From a virus: a DNA stretch of 64,000 bases. Positions 45,039 through 51,719 of this stretch are shown in pieces (within the stretch, counting starts at the first letter, position 1; the number at the start of each line of letters is the position of its first letter). The notes under the pieces were generated by a model. That model had not been told where the DNA came from. It ran no database searches and was given only the letters and a program-made list of their open reading frames with translations. Made by a program: the position numbers and the translations under genes. Location of the stretch: positions 1 through 64,000 of the IMG/VR virus record IMGVR_UViG_3300043411_001170. One strand, given 5' to 3'.

Positions 45039-45746
45039 TTAGTCGTCAAATTCTTCGTTTCCGTCACTTTCCTCATCATCCTCTTCATCAAGGATATTTA
45101 CAAAAGATTTTAATACAGATCGGAAAGAATTATTACCTAGCAAAGGGTTCTTTTTAAGATCTACTTTTTTAGGCTCCTCAATAACAGGTTTTGAAGATTC
45201 TAATTTTTTAGTTTCTTTAATTAAATTAGTTTTGGATAAATCTGAAGAATAAGATTCGGAAGCATCTGACTGATGATATTCAACTCCTGGTGTCTCATTA
45301 ATTTTCTCAATGACAGGTTTTTTACACCCTTTTTGAATTTTAATATTAGTTGTTTTTGCGGGTTTTCTTTGTTGAAAAGGTCTTTTCTTACGGTATTTCC
45401 AACGTTCAGCTATAGCTCTAGCTCTTGGTGGTTCCATCATATAATCAAAAAGAGCGTTGTCTTTTGTGACAACTAGGCTCTTTCTATATTTAAATTTTAG
45501 AGTGAGTTTTTCTTTGGATTCAGCAAAACCAGTTTCACTAAGGGGTGCTGTCTTCATAGCTGATGGACTATGTCTCCAGTAAAATTTTCCAAAAGGAAAT
45601 AATAAAGACTCCCCTTTTCTAATCTGGTAAAATAAAATTGTCATTCCCTTCAAAACATCTCTTACATAGTCTTTAGGAACACCTGTTAATTCATTTAATT
45701 TGTCTATGACACCAGTAAATAGAACACTGTATTTATCAATAGGCAT
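45039..45746 (-). CDS. HU-fold-like protein with charged tail
   Basis: This 235-residue protein has an N-terminal region of about 100 residues with the order of an HU-type fold. A helix pair (GVIDKLNELTGVPKDYVRDVLKGMTILFYQI) leads into RKGESLLFPFGKFYWRHSP, matching the turn and GxFxxR strand of HU-like proteins, then more strands. The HU beta-arm motif is not evident. The rest is a low-complexity basic region (RARAIAERWKYRKKRPFQQRK) and an acidic tail ending DGNEEFDD. DNA binding is likely but not proven. It is a second HU-like gene besides 25545-25838. Confidence 0.6.
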   Translation of the reverse strand: MPIDKYSVLFTGVIDKLNELTGVPKDYVRDVLKGMTILFYQIRKGESLLFPFGKFYWRHSPSAMKTAPLSETGFAESKEKLTLKFKYRKSLVVTKDNALFDYMMEPPRARAIAERWKYRKKRPFQQRKPAKTTNIKIQKGCKKPVIEKINETPGVEYHQSDASESYSSDLSKTNLIKETKKLESSKPVIEEPKKVDLKKNPLLGNNSFRSVLKSFVNILDEEDDEESDGNEEFDD

Positions 45747-45773
45747 AATTAATTCCTTTGATGAGGATAAAGT

Positions 45774-46286
45774 ATGTTATCAAAAATAGCTAAAGCGATT
45801 GTTCCAATTATCAGACAACAGACTCAATTTACATGTAGTGCCGTATCTATATCTGCCTGTTTGCAATTTTTTGACAAACCATATAACGAAGATGATGTAA
45901 ATAGAGTTTTAAAGTGCGTACCTAAAAAGGGAGCTTCTTGGGAAGAGATTCTTCTATGCTTACAGTATTTCGGCATGAAGGGTGAATTAATAGTACCATG
46001 TAATTTTAAGATATTAAAAGAATGGACGGATAATGGAAATCCTGCTATTATAGGATGGAATCCACAAGGAAGACCTTGGTCACATGCTTCTGTAGTCTGT
46101 GACGTATCTAAGAGTAAAGGAATATTAATCATGGACCCAAACTCTGTTAATACAGATAAGACATTAAAATGGTGGTCATTCGATGATTTTTCAGACAGAT
46201 GGTACGAAAAGAGCGGTGATTTTGTAGTTAGAAGACCTGCATTAAAAGTATCTAAAGAAGTTGGAGTAAATGGTGAACTTCTGTAA
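45774..46286 (+). CDS. C39-like papain-fold cysteine peptidase
   Basis: The 170-residue product has the C39-family order of residues. The nucleophile region is QQTQFTCSAVS (C21 with upstream Gln for the oxyanion hole), the histidine region WSHASVV (H104), and the acid in MDPN (D121). There is no transporter domain and no signal peptide, so it is a stand-alone, probably cytoplasmic or virion enzyme. C39 peptidases typically cut after GG-type leaders, but other stand-alone members have unknown substrates. The ribosome site is GAGGA, and the gene starts 27 bases from the divergent HU-like gene. Confidence 0.7.
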   Translation: MLSKIAKAIVPIIRQQTQFTCSAVSISACLQFFDKPYNEDDVNRVLKCVPKKGASWEEILLCLQYFGMKGELIVPCNFKILKEWTDNGNPAIIGWNPQGRPWSHASVVCDVSKSKGILIMDPNSVNTDKTLKWWSFDDFSDRWYEKSGDFVVRRPALKVSKEVGVNGELL

Positions 46287-46293
46287 AAAATAA

Positions 46294-46318
46294 AAAAGAG
46301 AGGGCGTACCTCTCTTTT
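46294..46318. terminator. Bidirectional terminator
   Basis: A 10-bp stem (AAAAGAGAGG/CCTCTCTTTT) with a 5-base loop lies between the convergent C39-like gene and the sigma-like gene on the minus strand. Confidence 0.85.
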
Positions 46319-46351
46319 AAAAACTACTACACTTATTTAATAAGTCAGAAA

Positions 46352-47275
46352 TCAGTCTAAGAAATCTGATTTATCAAAATCTCCCAAAGTTTTAATTTTC
46401 TCTGACCAGTACCATGCAGATGGAATACTTTCTTTTATTTCAGCCGAAGAACTACCTAGTAGTTTCATTTTAATCAACGTATGAATAATACGTTTATCAC
46501 TTTCTTTCATATCTTCGGTCTGTTCCTCAAGAAGCTCTAAAAATTTTATGATAGCTTCCTTGTGTTCATAATCTTTTACAGGATTATGAAATGAACTACT
46601 TGATATGACATCATCAATACTAAAACATTCTAAAGTTCTATGTTTTCTATGATATTTAGAAACATAGGTGGCGTATTTCACACACCAGTATCCAAAAGCT
46701 TCTGGTGTAATACTCCCATATTTCAGAATGGCCGACTTTAATAAGTCTCTATCAAGACATTTAATGATAAAGTCGTTGATAAAATCATCAACGTCAGACG
46801 GTGACATTTCATTAAAATTCTTTAATCCTCTCTTAAATACTACACGTCTTACTTCATTAAGATAATCTTCCGTAATTTTTGAAAAGAAAACCTTTGTAAA
46901 AGTATCCCTATTTACACCTGATAAATAACCATAGAGATTAGAATCTTTTGGGAGACTCTCCAAAAGAGAGGGATTAGTTCCTAAAATATCTTGGGCTTTT
47001 ACTCCCATACCTATAATAATAGAAGAAGCAGATAATTTAGCGTTGTTTTCTTTTATAATATAACCTTCTTTTTTCATAAACTTGAGAAGATTACTTATAA
47101 ATTTTGATTTATTTTCGGGGGGAGTAAGTCTTTTCTCCACCAAAAGTAAATCAAATACAACTTCAGAGTTAGAGATAATTTTTGAAGGAGATGGATGTTT
47201 AAATCCGTACCAATTAAAGAAACTGAACGTGAATCCAATAGCTTCCATACCTGTTTCTACAATAAGTGGATTCAT
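46352..47275 (-). CDS. Sigma-factor-like protein
   Basis: The 307-residue product has a C-terminal half that reads like an ECF-type sigma factor. Region 2 is suggested by SPSDVDDFINDFIIKCLD and then FGYWCVKYATYVSKYHRKHR, corresponding to the D-x-(E/D)DLVQ and FxxWLxxIARNxxxDxxRRR patterns. A linker with FSIDDV follows, and then a region 4-like part (IIKFLELLEEQ, IHTLIKMKLLGSSSAEIKESI). The first 130 residues are extra and include a possible winged-helix stretch. It would redirect host RNA polymerase to phage promoters. The start is supported by GAGGG. It reads away from the structured noncoding region, whose first hairpin lies in its leader. Confidence 0.5.
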   Translation of the reverse strand: MNPLIVETGMEAIGFTFSFFNWYGFKHPSPSKIISNSEVVFDLLLVEKRLTPPENKSKFISNLLKFMKKEGYIIKENNAKLSASSIIIGMGVKAQDILGTNPSLLESLPKDSNLYGYLSGVNRDTFTKVFFSKITEDYLNEVRRVVFKRGLKNFNEMSPSDVDDFINDFIIKCLDRDLLKSAILKYGSITPEAFGYWCVKYATYVSKYHRKHRTLECFSIDDVISSSSFHNPVKDYEHKEAIIKFLELLEEQTEDMKESDKRIIHTLIKMKLLGSSSAEIKESIPSAWYWSEKIKTLGDFDKSDFLD

Positions 47276-47300
47276 ATATCTCCCTCAATCCTGATTTAAG

Positions 47301-47355
47301 GTTCTTCTTACATACAAGAGAAGGAATCAATTCCTTCGCCCTATGTGACTAGAAC
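47301..47355. promoter_or_regulatory. Three-tier inverted repeat upstream of the sigma-like gene
   Basis: Three nested stems share one axis: GTTCT/AGAAC (47301-47305, 47351-47355), ACATA/TATGT (47310-47314, 47342-47346) and GAAGGAA/TTCCTTC (47320-47326, 47331-47337, 4-base loop). The element sits 26 bases upstream of the start codon of the minus-strand sigma-like gene, so it would form in its 5' leader, or act as a protein-binding site. Confidence 0.55.
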
Positions 47356-47505
47356 TTTAATAGTTTTATTGAGGAAGTCAAGGGTTTACAAAATAAATCG
47401 TAAGACCTCAATAAACACATATACTTAAATATACACTTAAAAAGAATATGGATATAAAATCCATAAAAATATATGTATTATGACATTCCCTAATAGGAGG
47501 AAGGT

Positions 47506-47578
47506 AAGACTTATCAAGTCAGATCTTGATAAATACTATTTCTAATAGTTATCAAGAAAATTTGAAATGATAAGTCTT
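47506..47578 (+). ncRNA. Candidate structured RNA element, nested stem
   Basis: An outer 10-bp stem (AAGACTTATC 47506-47515 with GATAAGTCTT 47569-47578) encloses CTTGATAA (47525-47532), which can pair either with TTATCAAG upstream (47511-47518) or with TTATCAAG downstream (47549-47556). A 6-bp hairpin (47535-47549) sits inside. The two alternatives are mutually exclusive with the outer stem or compatible with it, as in a switch. It is followed by U-rich sequence (CTTTTCAATAATTATTAATTTTT). Strand is assumed plus. No homology is known to me. Confidence 0.45.
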
Positions 47579-47949
47579 TTCAATAATTATTAATTTTTCA
47601 AAGAAAACTCACAAGAAAAAGGAGGGAAAAGGAATAAAGAATAGGGAGAGAGTATACTGACGATACTTATTCTTACTCTTCTTCTATAGTAACAAGAAAA
47701 ACTTTTGGAAGGAAAGATTCATAGACAAGATCAGAATGAACGAGATGATGTTATACATAGAGATCAACAACCACATGATGAGAAAGTTCAGAAACAAGAT
47801 TAGATTAATCTACTAGATGATTTTCTTTTTTTGGTGTTTTAAGAGATTGTATATTGTAAAGAAAGATATCTATATTCAATAATATATTATTCAAATTATC
47901 TATATAGTAAGAATATATCTTATATCCCTTTAATATATTCTTATAGACA
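47579..47949. other. AT-rich gene-free stretch
   Basis: Purine-rich then AT-rich sequence without ORFs. It includes a perfect 14-base palindrome AATAATATATTATT at 47878-47891, and several TATATT-like boxes at 47920-47940 that could be a promoter for the structured region that follows. I see no gene. Confidence 0.4.
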
Positions 47950-48520
47950 GTTCGAATCCTCGTATAGAGGCCAATATCTTTCAAAGGCTATGGGGGTTAA
48001 ATTTACCAGATCTAACCTAAGTCTCCAATCAAGACCGCCAACACCTTCAGGCTCTAGTAATCTGCTGCCGTTTCAAGGCAGCCTGGATCGATTCACTAGA
48101 TACATTTACTTCTCAGCTTATGACCACTCCTCATCCAGAAATCTTTCCCTTATAAACTTAAACAATTTTATTTAACTTTATAGTGAGTCTGATTTCTTTA
48201 GAGTACGCACCAGTTCAAGTGGCTAGCCTTTAAAGGCGGGTACGCCACTCCCGCAAGATTTTCATCTCTACCTCCCATCATCTGCTTTGATTCTCACAGT
48301 TCATGTCTACTATTTTTCAAGTAATAGACACTCCTCCGTTATTGAGAGAACCAACATAATGGCTTTCTTTCAGAAATAATTTGTTTTACGATGATTACTT
48401 CTAAAATCTGCCATAGTGCCTTTAAGGGTCAGCACTACGATGATCCGCCAACGCAAGGTACACCCTAAAATCAATTAATTTAATTAGTTATCTTATTTTA
48501 GTTTCTTGTCAGGAAACTTA
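47950..48520 (+). ncRNA. Candidate large structured noncoding RNA
   Basis: This stretch is less AT-rich than its surroundings, lacks a credible ORF and holds a series of hairpins: CCTC/GAGG (47958-47970), GGTTA/TAACC (47995-48017), GTCT/AGAC (48021-48035), GCTGCC/GGCAGC with a 7-base loop (48064-48082), AGTGGC/GCCACT enclosing GCCTTT/AAAGGC (48218-48249), GTCTA/TAGAC (48305-48329) and TAGTGC/GCACTA (48414-48437). It ends with AGTTTC/GAAACT followed by TATTTTG (48500-48525), a weak terminator on the plus strand. CCGCCAAC occurs twice (48035-48042, 48446-48453). Large ornate RNAs of the ROOL or GOLLD type occur in phages. I cannot confirm membership. Strand is inferred from the terminator. Confidence 0.45.
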
Positions 48521-48666
48521 TTTTGATTAACTGTTAAAATTTAATCAATAATAGGTAAGGACTTTGTCGATATGTAGTTGTAAAAGAGCAGGCAAGCAAA
48601 ACAGATCGCTTGCTAGACAACACATCATACCAGAATTATTTAAGAGTTATCAACTTTGGTGAAAAA

Positions 48667-49182
48667 ATGTCAGAGAAAAACAAATTCTTTATAGATTTCG
48701 ATGGGAAGCCAGACGATTATCGCACAAGGTCAGATAGAAATAGGGGTACGGGTTTAGGAGAATCAGATCGTGTAGGTACAGTAGTAGATCCTGATATAAA
48801 GTATCAGTATTATTTTTTGAAGGGAACGGCAAATTATGTATTTGTAGAACAAATAGCATTTGCTTGTTATGGTATTTTGATAAATGCGTTACAGCCTTTA
48901 TTTCCTTTATCGAATGAAGCAGCACCATCACCTTTTGTGTTAATTACTCCAACAATTGCCCCATTACCCGGTAATATATCAAAGTTACGCTATCCCCTTA
49001 CAGTAAGATGGGATATGTGGCAATTTTCAGCGGTTCCAGTCATAGGGATGGAAGAAATAAATCCTAACAATCCTATAAATACGCAGGATATACAATACAA
49101 TTTTTTAAGATACTTTAGAAAACTGTATTATTACGTATATAACTCATTAATAGAGAATGGATTTCTTCCACCGTTAAATTAA
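48667..49182 (+). CDS. Unknown protein, 171 residues
   Basis: The ATG at 48667 has TTGGTG upstream; an in-frame TTG at 48610 falls in the structured leader and is rejected. The product (MSEKNKFFIDFDGKPDDYRTR...) has a charged N-terminus, then hydrophobic aromatic strands and helices rich in Pro and Tyr (LRYFRKLYYYVYNSLIENG near the end). A structural protein is possible, but I recognise no family. It is the first gene of the plus-strand unit after the noncoding region. Confidence 0.6.
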   Translation: MSEKNKFFIDFDGKPDDYRTRSDRNRGTGLGESDRVGTVVDPDIKYQYYFLKGTANYVFVEQIAFACYGILINALQPLFPLSNEAAPSPFVLITPTIAPLPGNISKLRYPLTVRWDMWQFSAVPVIGMEEINPNNPINTQDIQYNFLRYFRKLYYYVYNSLIENGFLPPLN

Positions 49183-49193
49183 AGGAATAAAAG

Positions 49194-49397
49194 ATGGCCG
49201 ATAACAGTCCAATTAAAGTAGGTTCTTACGTCACTATTAGATGTCAAGTCAGAAGGAACGATGGAAATGAACCCTGTAAAGGAAGTACAGCTATCTTGAT
49301 TGCTAAAGTGCAACCCTCTGATATAGCTTTACAGGCAACCATTACTGCATCGTTCCAATGTTGTACTTGTAAAGGCGTTTTTACAATATCTCATTAA
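49194..49397 (+). CDS. Small Cys-containing beta protein
   Basis: This 67-residue protein has a good AAAGGA ribosome site. It reads as short beta strands (VGSYVTIRCQVRRNDGNEPCKG) with four or five cysteines, including CCTC near the C-terminus, which might bind metal. It resembles small phage proteins of unknown role. A terminator follows. Confidence 0.55.
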   Translation: MADNSPIKVGSYVTIRCQVRRNDGNEPCKGSTAILIAKVQPSDIALQATITASFQCCTCKGVFTISH

Positions 49398-49418
49398 TTT
49401 TAACTATTCCCCAACAGT

Positions 49419-49452
49419 AGTTCTAGGTGAACAGCCTCACCTAGAACTTTTA
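49419..49452 (+). terminator. Intrinsic terminator
   Basis: A 12-bp stem (AGTTCTAGGTGA/TCACCTAGAACT) with a 6-base loop is followed by TTTAAT. It separates the small genes from the clamp-loader unit. Confidence 0.85.
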
Positions 49453-49464
49453 ATAGGGGATAAA

Positions 49465-50094
49465 ATGAGTTCAAAGAAGAAGATCTTATTTCACGGTCCA
49501 AATGCAAAATCTGCATTTGAGAAGCATTTATCAAAGTGTTTTACAAGTTTTCCTATTTTACATATTAACGAAGAAACGACAATAGATACCATCAGAGACT
49601 TTTCTAGTTGGTTATTAGTCCCTTCATTTTCATCGAATAGTTGGATTGGTTTTGGGCCAGTAGACCAAATGAAACCAAGTTATTTTGATGCTATGCTGAA
49701 GGGAGTTGAAGAGAGCTTACATCATATTGTTTCATGGTGTAATTCGATTGCTTCTGTTTCTGAGACATATCAGTCAAGAGTTCAAACAATATGGTGTTAT
49801 GATCCTGCTGTAAAACCTACTAAAAAAGTAGAAGACAATATTATCAGTGAACTTCTGCAAAGTCATATTTATGAGGTGATCTCTATATTTAGTAGAGATC
49901 TTACTTCTGAAGATTTAATGAAAGAATTAGCTATAGACTTTATTAATTACAAAGACAACAGTAAGCATACAAAACTTTGGGAGTCATTAAGATCTATTGA
50001 TAAATATGACTCTGTGTCTGAAGGATTAAAGAAGAAGCTGATATTAAAATGTTTATTAGAGTACGCTGAAAGTACAAAAACAGGAAAGAAGTAG
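49465..50094 (+). CDS. Degenerate clamp-loader delta-prime-like subunit
   Basis: This 209-residue protein resembles the delta-prime/gamma AAA fold but has lost the ATPase motifs. It begins ILFHGPNAKSAF where a Walker A (GPxGxGKT) would be. Further on, WIGFGPVDQMKPSYFDAMLKGVEESLHHIVSWCNSI corresponds to the DEAxxLxxxxxNALLKxLEEPP and sensor strand of clamp loaders, without the Walker B acids. YQSRVQTIWC corresponds to the SRC motif. Bacterial delta-prime also lacks ATPase activity. It ends one base before the delta-like gene. The motor subunit is not in this window. Confidence 0.6.
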   Translation: MSSKKKILFHGPNAKSAFEKHLSKCFTSFPILHINEETTIDTIRDFSSWLLVPSFSSNSWIGFGPVDQMKPSYFDAMLKGVEESLHHIVSWCNSIASVSETYQSRVQTIWCYDPAVKPTKKVEDNIISELLQSHIYEVISIFSRDLTSEDLMKELAIDFINYKDNSKHTKLWESLRSIDKYDSVSEGLKKKLILKCLLEYAESTKTGKK

Positions 50095-50095
50095 C

Positions 50096-51031
50096 ATGTT
50101 ATACTTTATAATCGGGAACGATGACTTTTTAATGTACCGTGCAAAAATAAATATGCTTAATAAGCATATAAATGCGGGGTTTCATCACTTTTCGTCAGAA
50201 GCAGGCTTAAAAGATACTGTTCTATCTTCTAAAATTTCCATGTATAAGACAGTTATTGTACATGATAATTTAAAGAAATCCGAACTTCCCTTATTAGAAC
50301 CTATTTTATATGACGATGATAAATCCATGATTATTTGTGGTATCTCCACCATAGATAAATCAGTATTAAAAGATTTAACATCAAGTGATAGGGTGATAGA
50401 ATATTATCAGCCTTATTCACAGACTGATAAAGAGTCATTTTACTTTAATATGCTTAAGAAGTTATGTAGAGATCAAAAGATCACGATAACTGATAAGACG
50501 GCTAGGACTATTGTAGACTTAACAGGTGTCTCACATACTGCTGATACAGGATTTTTATACTATGAAACGTTAAAGCTAATAAATTTTTGTAGATCACATA
50601 AAAAATCGGAGATACAGGAGTCAAGCCTAAATATTGTTGAGTCGTCTGGGGACTCAGGATTTTTTACGTTATTTGATGATTTATTAAATATAACTACAGA
50701 AACATTTTCGCAATTTGTAGGAAGAATTAATCAGTATGTAACTAAAGACCCGCAATTTTTATACGGGTTTTTTAATTATAGTTTTGGCATATTGGTGTTA
50801 CTAAAGGGATCTCAATTAGATAAAAGACAGAATGCAAAAGAAATAGCTAGTATTCTTGGAAAGAAGGAATTTTATATTAAGAGTGTTTTAAACAAAAAAG
50901 TTTTAAAAAATAGAGTAAGTTTATTATTGTCTATAGTAACAGATTCCCTTGTGTACTTAGAAACTATTCAGGGGGATTCTGTCGGTAAGTTTTTAACAGA
51001 CGTGTTCAGAGGGATAGAGAAGGGAAATTAG
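50096..51031 (+). CDS. DNA polymerase III delta-like clamp-loader subunit
   Basis: The 311-residue product matches bacterial HolA/delta in length and layout. It starts FIIGNDDFLMYRAKINML (delta proteins have a GxdxYLxxxxxxxL start), then a strand/helix domain (TVIVHDNLKKSELPLLEPIL, SMIICGIS), a helical collar region (SGFFTLFDDLLN) and a GKKEFYIKSVLNKKV segment typical of the C-terminal domain. Delta opens the beta clamp. A clamp gene lies at 61925. It follows the delta-prime-like gene by one base and precedes IF-1 by one base, forming one operon. Confidence 0.65.
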   Translation: MLYFIIGNDDFLMYRAKINMLNKHINAGFHHFSSEAGLKDTVLSSKISMYKTVIVHDNLKKSELPLLEPILYDDDKSMIICGISTIDKSVLKDLTSSDRVIEYYQPYSQTDKESFYFNMLKKLCRDQKITITDKTARTIVDLTGVSHTADTGFLYYETLKLINFCRSHKKSEIQESSLNIVESSGDSGFFTLFDDLLNITTETFSQFVGRINQYVTKDPQFLYGFFNYSFGILVLLKGSQLDKRQNAKEIASILGKKEFYIKSVLNKKVLKNRVSLLLSIVTDSLVYLETIQGDSVGKFLTDVFRGIEKGN

Positions 51032-51032
51032 T

Positions 51033-51257
51033 ATGGCAAAGAACGGATTGGAATTTCAAGCAACTATTTTGGAAGCATTTCCCAATGCATCATTTAAAGT
51101 AGAATTTATGCATGGGGAAACTAAAGCTCAAGCATTGTGTACTATTTCTGGAAAAATTCGGCTCCATCAGATTAAGATTATTCCAGGTGATAAAGTATTG
51201 ATCGATATTAGTGAATATGATCTGACAAAAGGACGGATCATTAGACGCTTAGTTTGA
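51033..51257 (+). CDS. infA: Translation initiation factor IF-1
   Basis: The 74-residue product is a recognisable IF-1. It starts MAKNGLEFQATILEAFPNASFKVE, has the HISGKIR-type strand (here TISGKIRLHQIKIIPGDKVL), and ends YDLTKGRIIRRLV, matching the YDLSKGRIVFR end of bacterial IF-1. The OB-fold length is normal. It would bind the 30S A site and, in a phage, could bias initiation toward phage mRNAs. It is translated directly after the delta gene (one base gap) and is followed by a terminator. Other large phages encode translation factors, so this is not unique but is uncommon. Confidence 0.9.
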   Translation: MAKNGLEFQATILEAFPNASFKVEFMHGETKAQALCTISGKIRLHQIKIIPGDKVLIDISEYDLTKGRIIRRLV

Positions 51258-51269
51258 CAATTTAACTAA

Positions 51270-51302
51270 AAGGGAACTGTAGAGTTCCCTTCATCTATTT
51301 TT
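51270..51302 (+). terminator. Intrinsic terminator
   Basis: A 9-bp stem (AAGGGAACT/AGTTCCCTT) with a 4-base loop is followed after CATC by TATTTTTT. It ends the clamp-loader/IF-1 unit. Confidence 0.75.
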
Positions 51303-51314
51303 TAGGGATTTAAT

Positions 51315-51701
51315 ATGTTTCAACCTGAACTTTTACGATTTCATTTAGATGTCAACGGAATCGTATTCTCTTATGACGAAAACGAAAATTTTGCAAAAGA
51401 AGAGAATTTATTTAATTATTTAAATAAATATCAAGATAAGGACATTAATTTCGGTTTAGCTATATTGGGAAAAGTAGATTTTTTCTCCGATGGTATTTTC
51501 CAGTATGATCACCTTTTAAATAAAATTACCTTAACGGAAAAAGATAAAGTATCTACATTCATGCTTAATGACTATGCAGGTATGTTCTGTACTTTTTTCG
51601 CTTCTCACAAATTTGAAGCAAAATCAGAAAATCCACGTATGTCTTCAGAAGAATTAAAGAAAAGCGTAGAGTTCTTAAAATCTATACTAGATAAGAAATA
51701 A
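51315..51701 (+). CDS. Unknown protein, 128 residues
   Basis: This mixed alpha/beta acidic protein begins MFQPELLRFHLDVNGIVFSYDENENF and has a helical, Lys-rich C-terminus (SSEELKKSVEFLKSIL). No motif is recognised. The ribosome site is TTTAGGGA. It is 18 bases before the RecD-like helicase start and presumably co-transcribed, which links it to DNA metabolism by context only. Confidence 0.55.
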   Translation: MFQPELLRFHLDVNGIVFSYDENENFAKEENLFNYLNKYQDKDINFGLAILGKVDFFSDGIFQYDHLLNKITLTEKDKVSTFMLNDYAGMFCTFFASHKFEAKSENPRMSSEELKKSVEFLKSILDKK

Positions 51702-51719
51702 AGTTTGACAGAGGTTTTT

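Noticed and set aside
47941-47975. T-loop-like TTCGAATCC suggesting a tRNA
   Set aside because: No matching T-stem, anticodon arm or acceptor stem can be drawn; a CCTC/GAGG hairpin uses the same bases.
47990-48175. 61-codon ORF in the gene-free region
   Set aside because: No ribosome site, low-complexity composition, and it overlaps several hairpins; likely chance.
48225-48290. Minus-strand mini-ORF with a GGAGG site (MKILREWRTRL)
   Set aside because: Only 11 codons, with no conservation evidence; noted as a possible leader peptide only.
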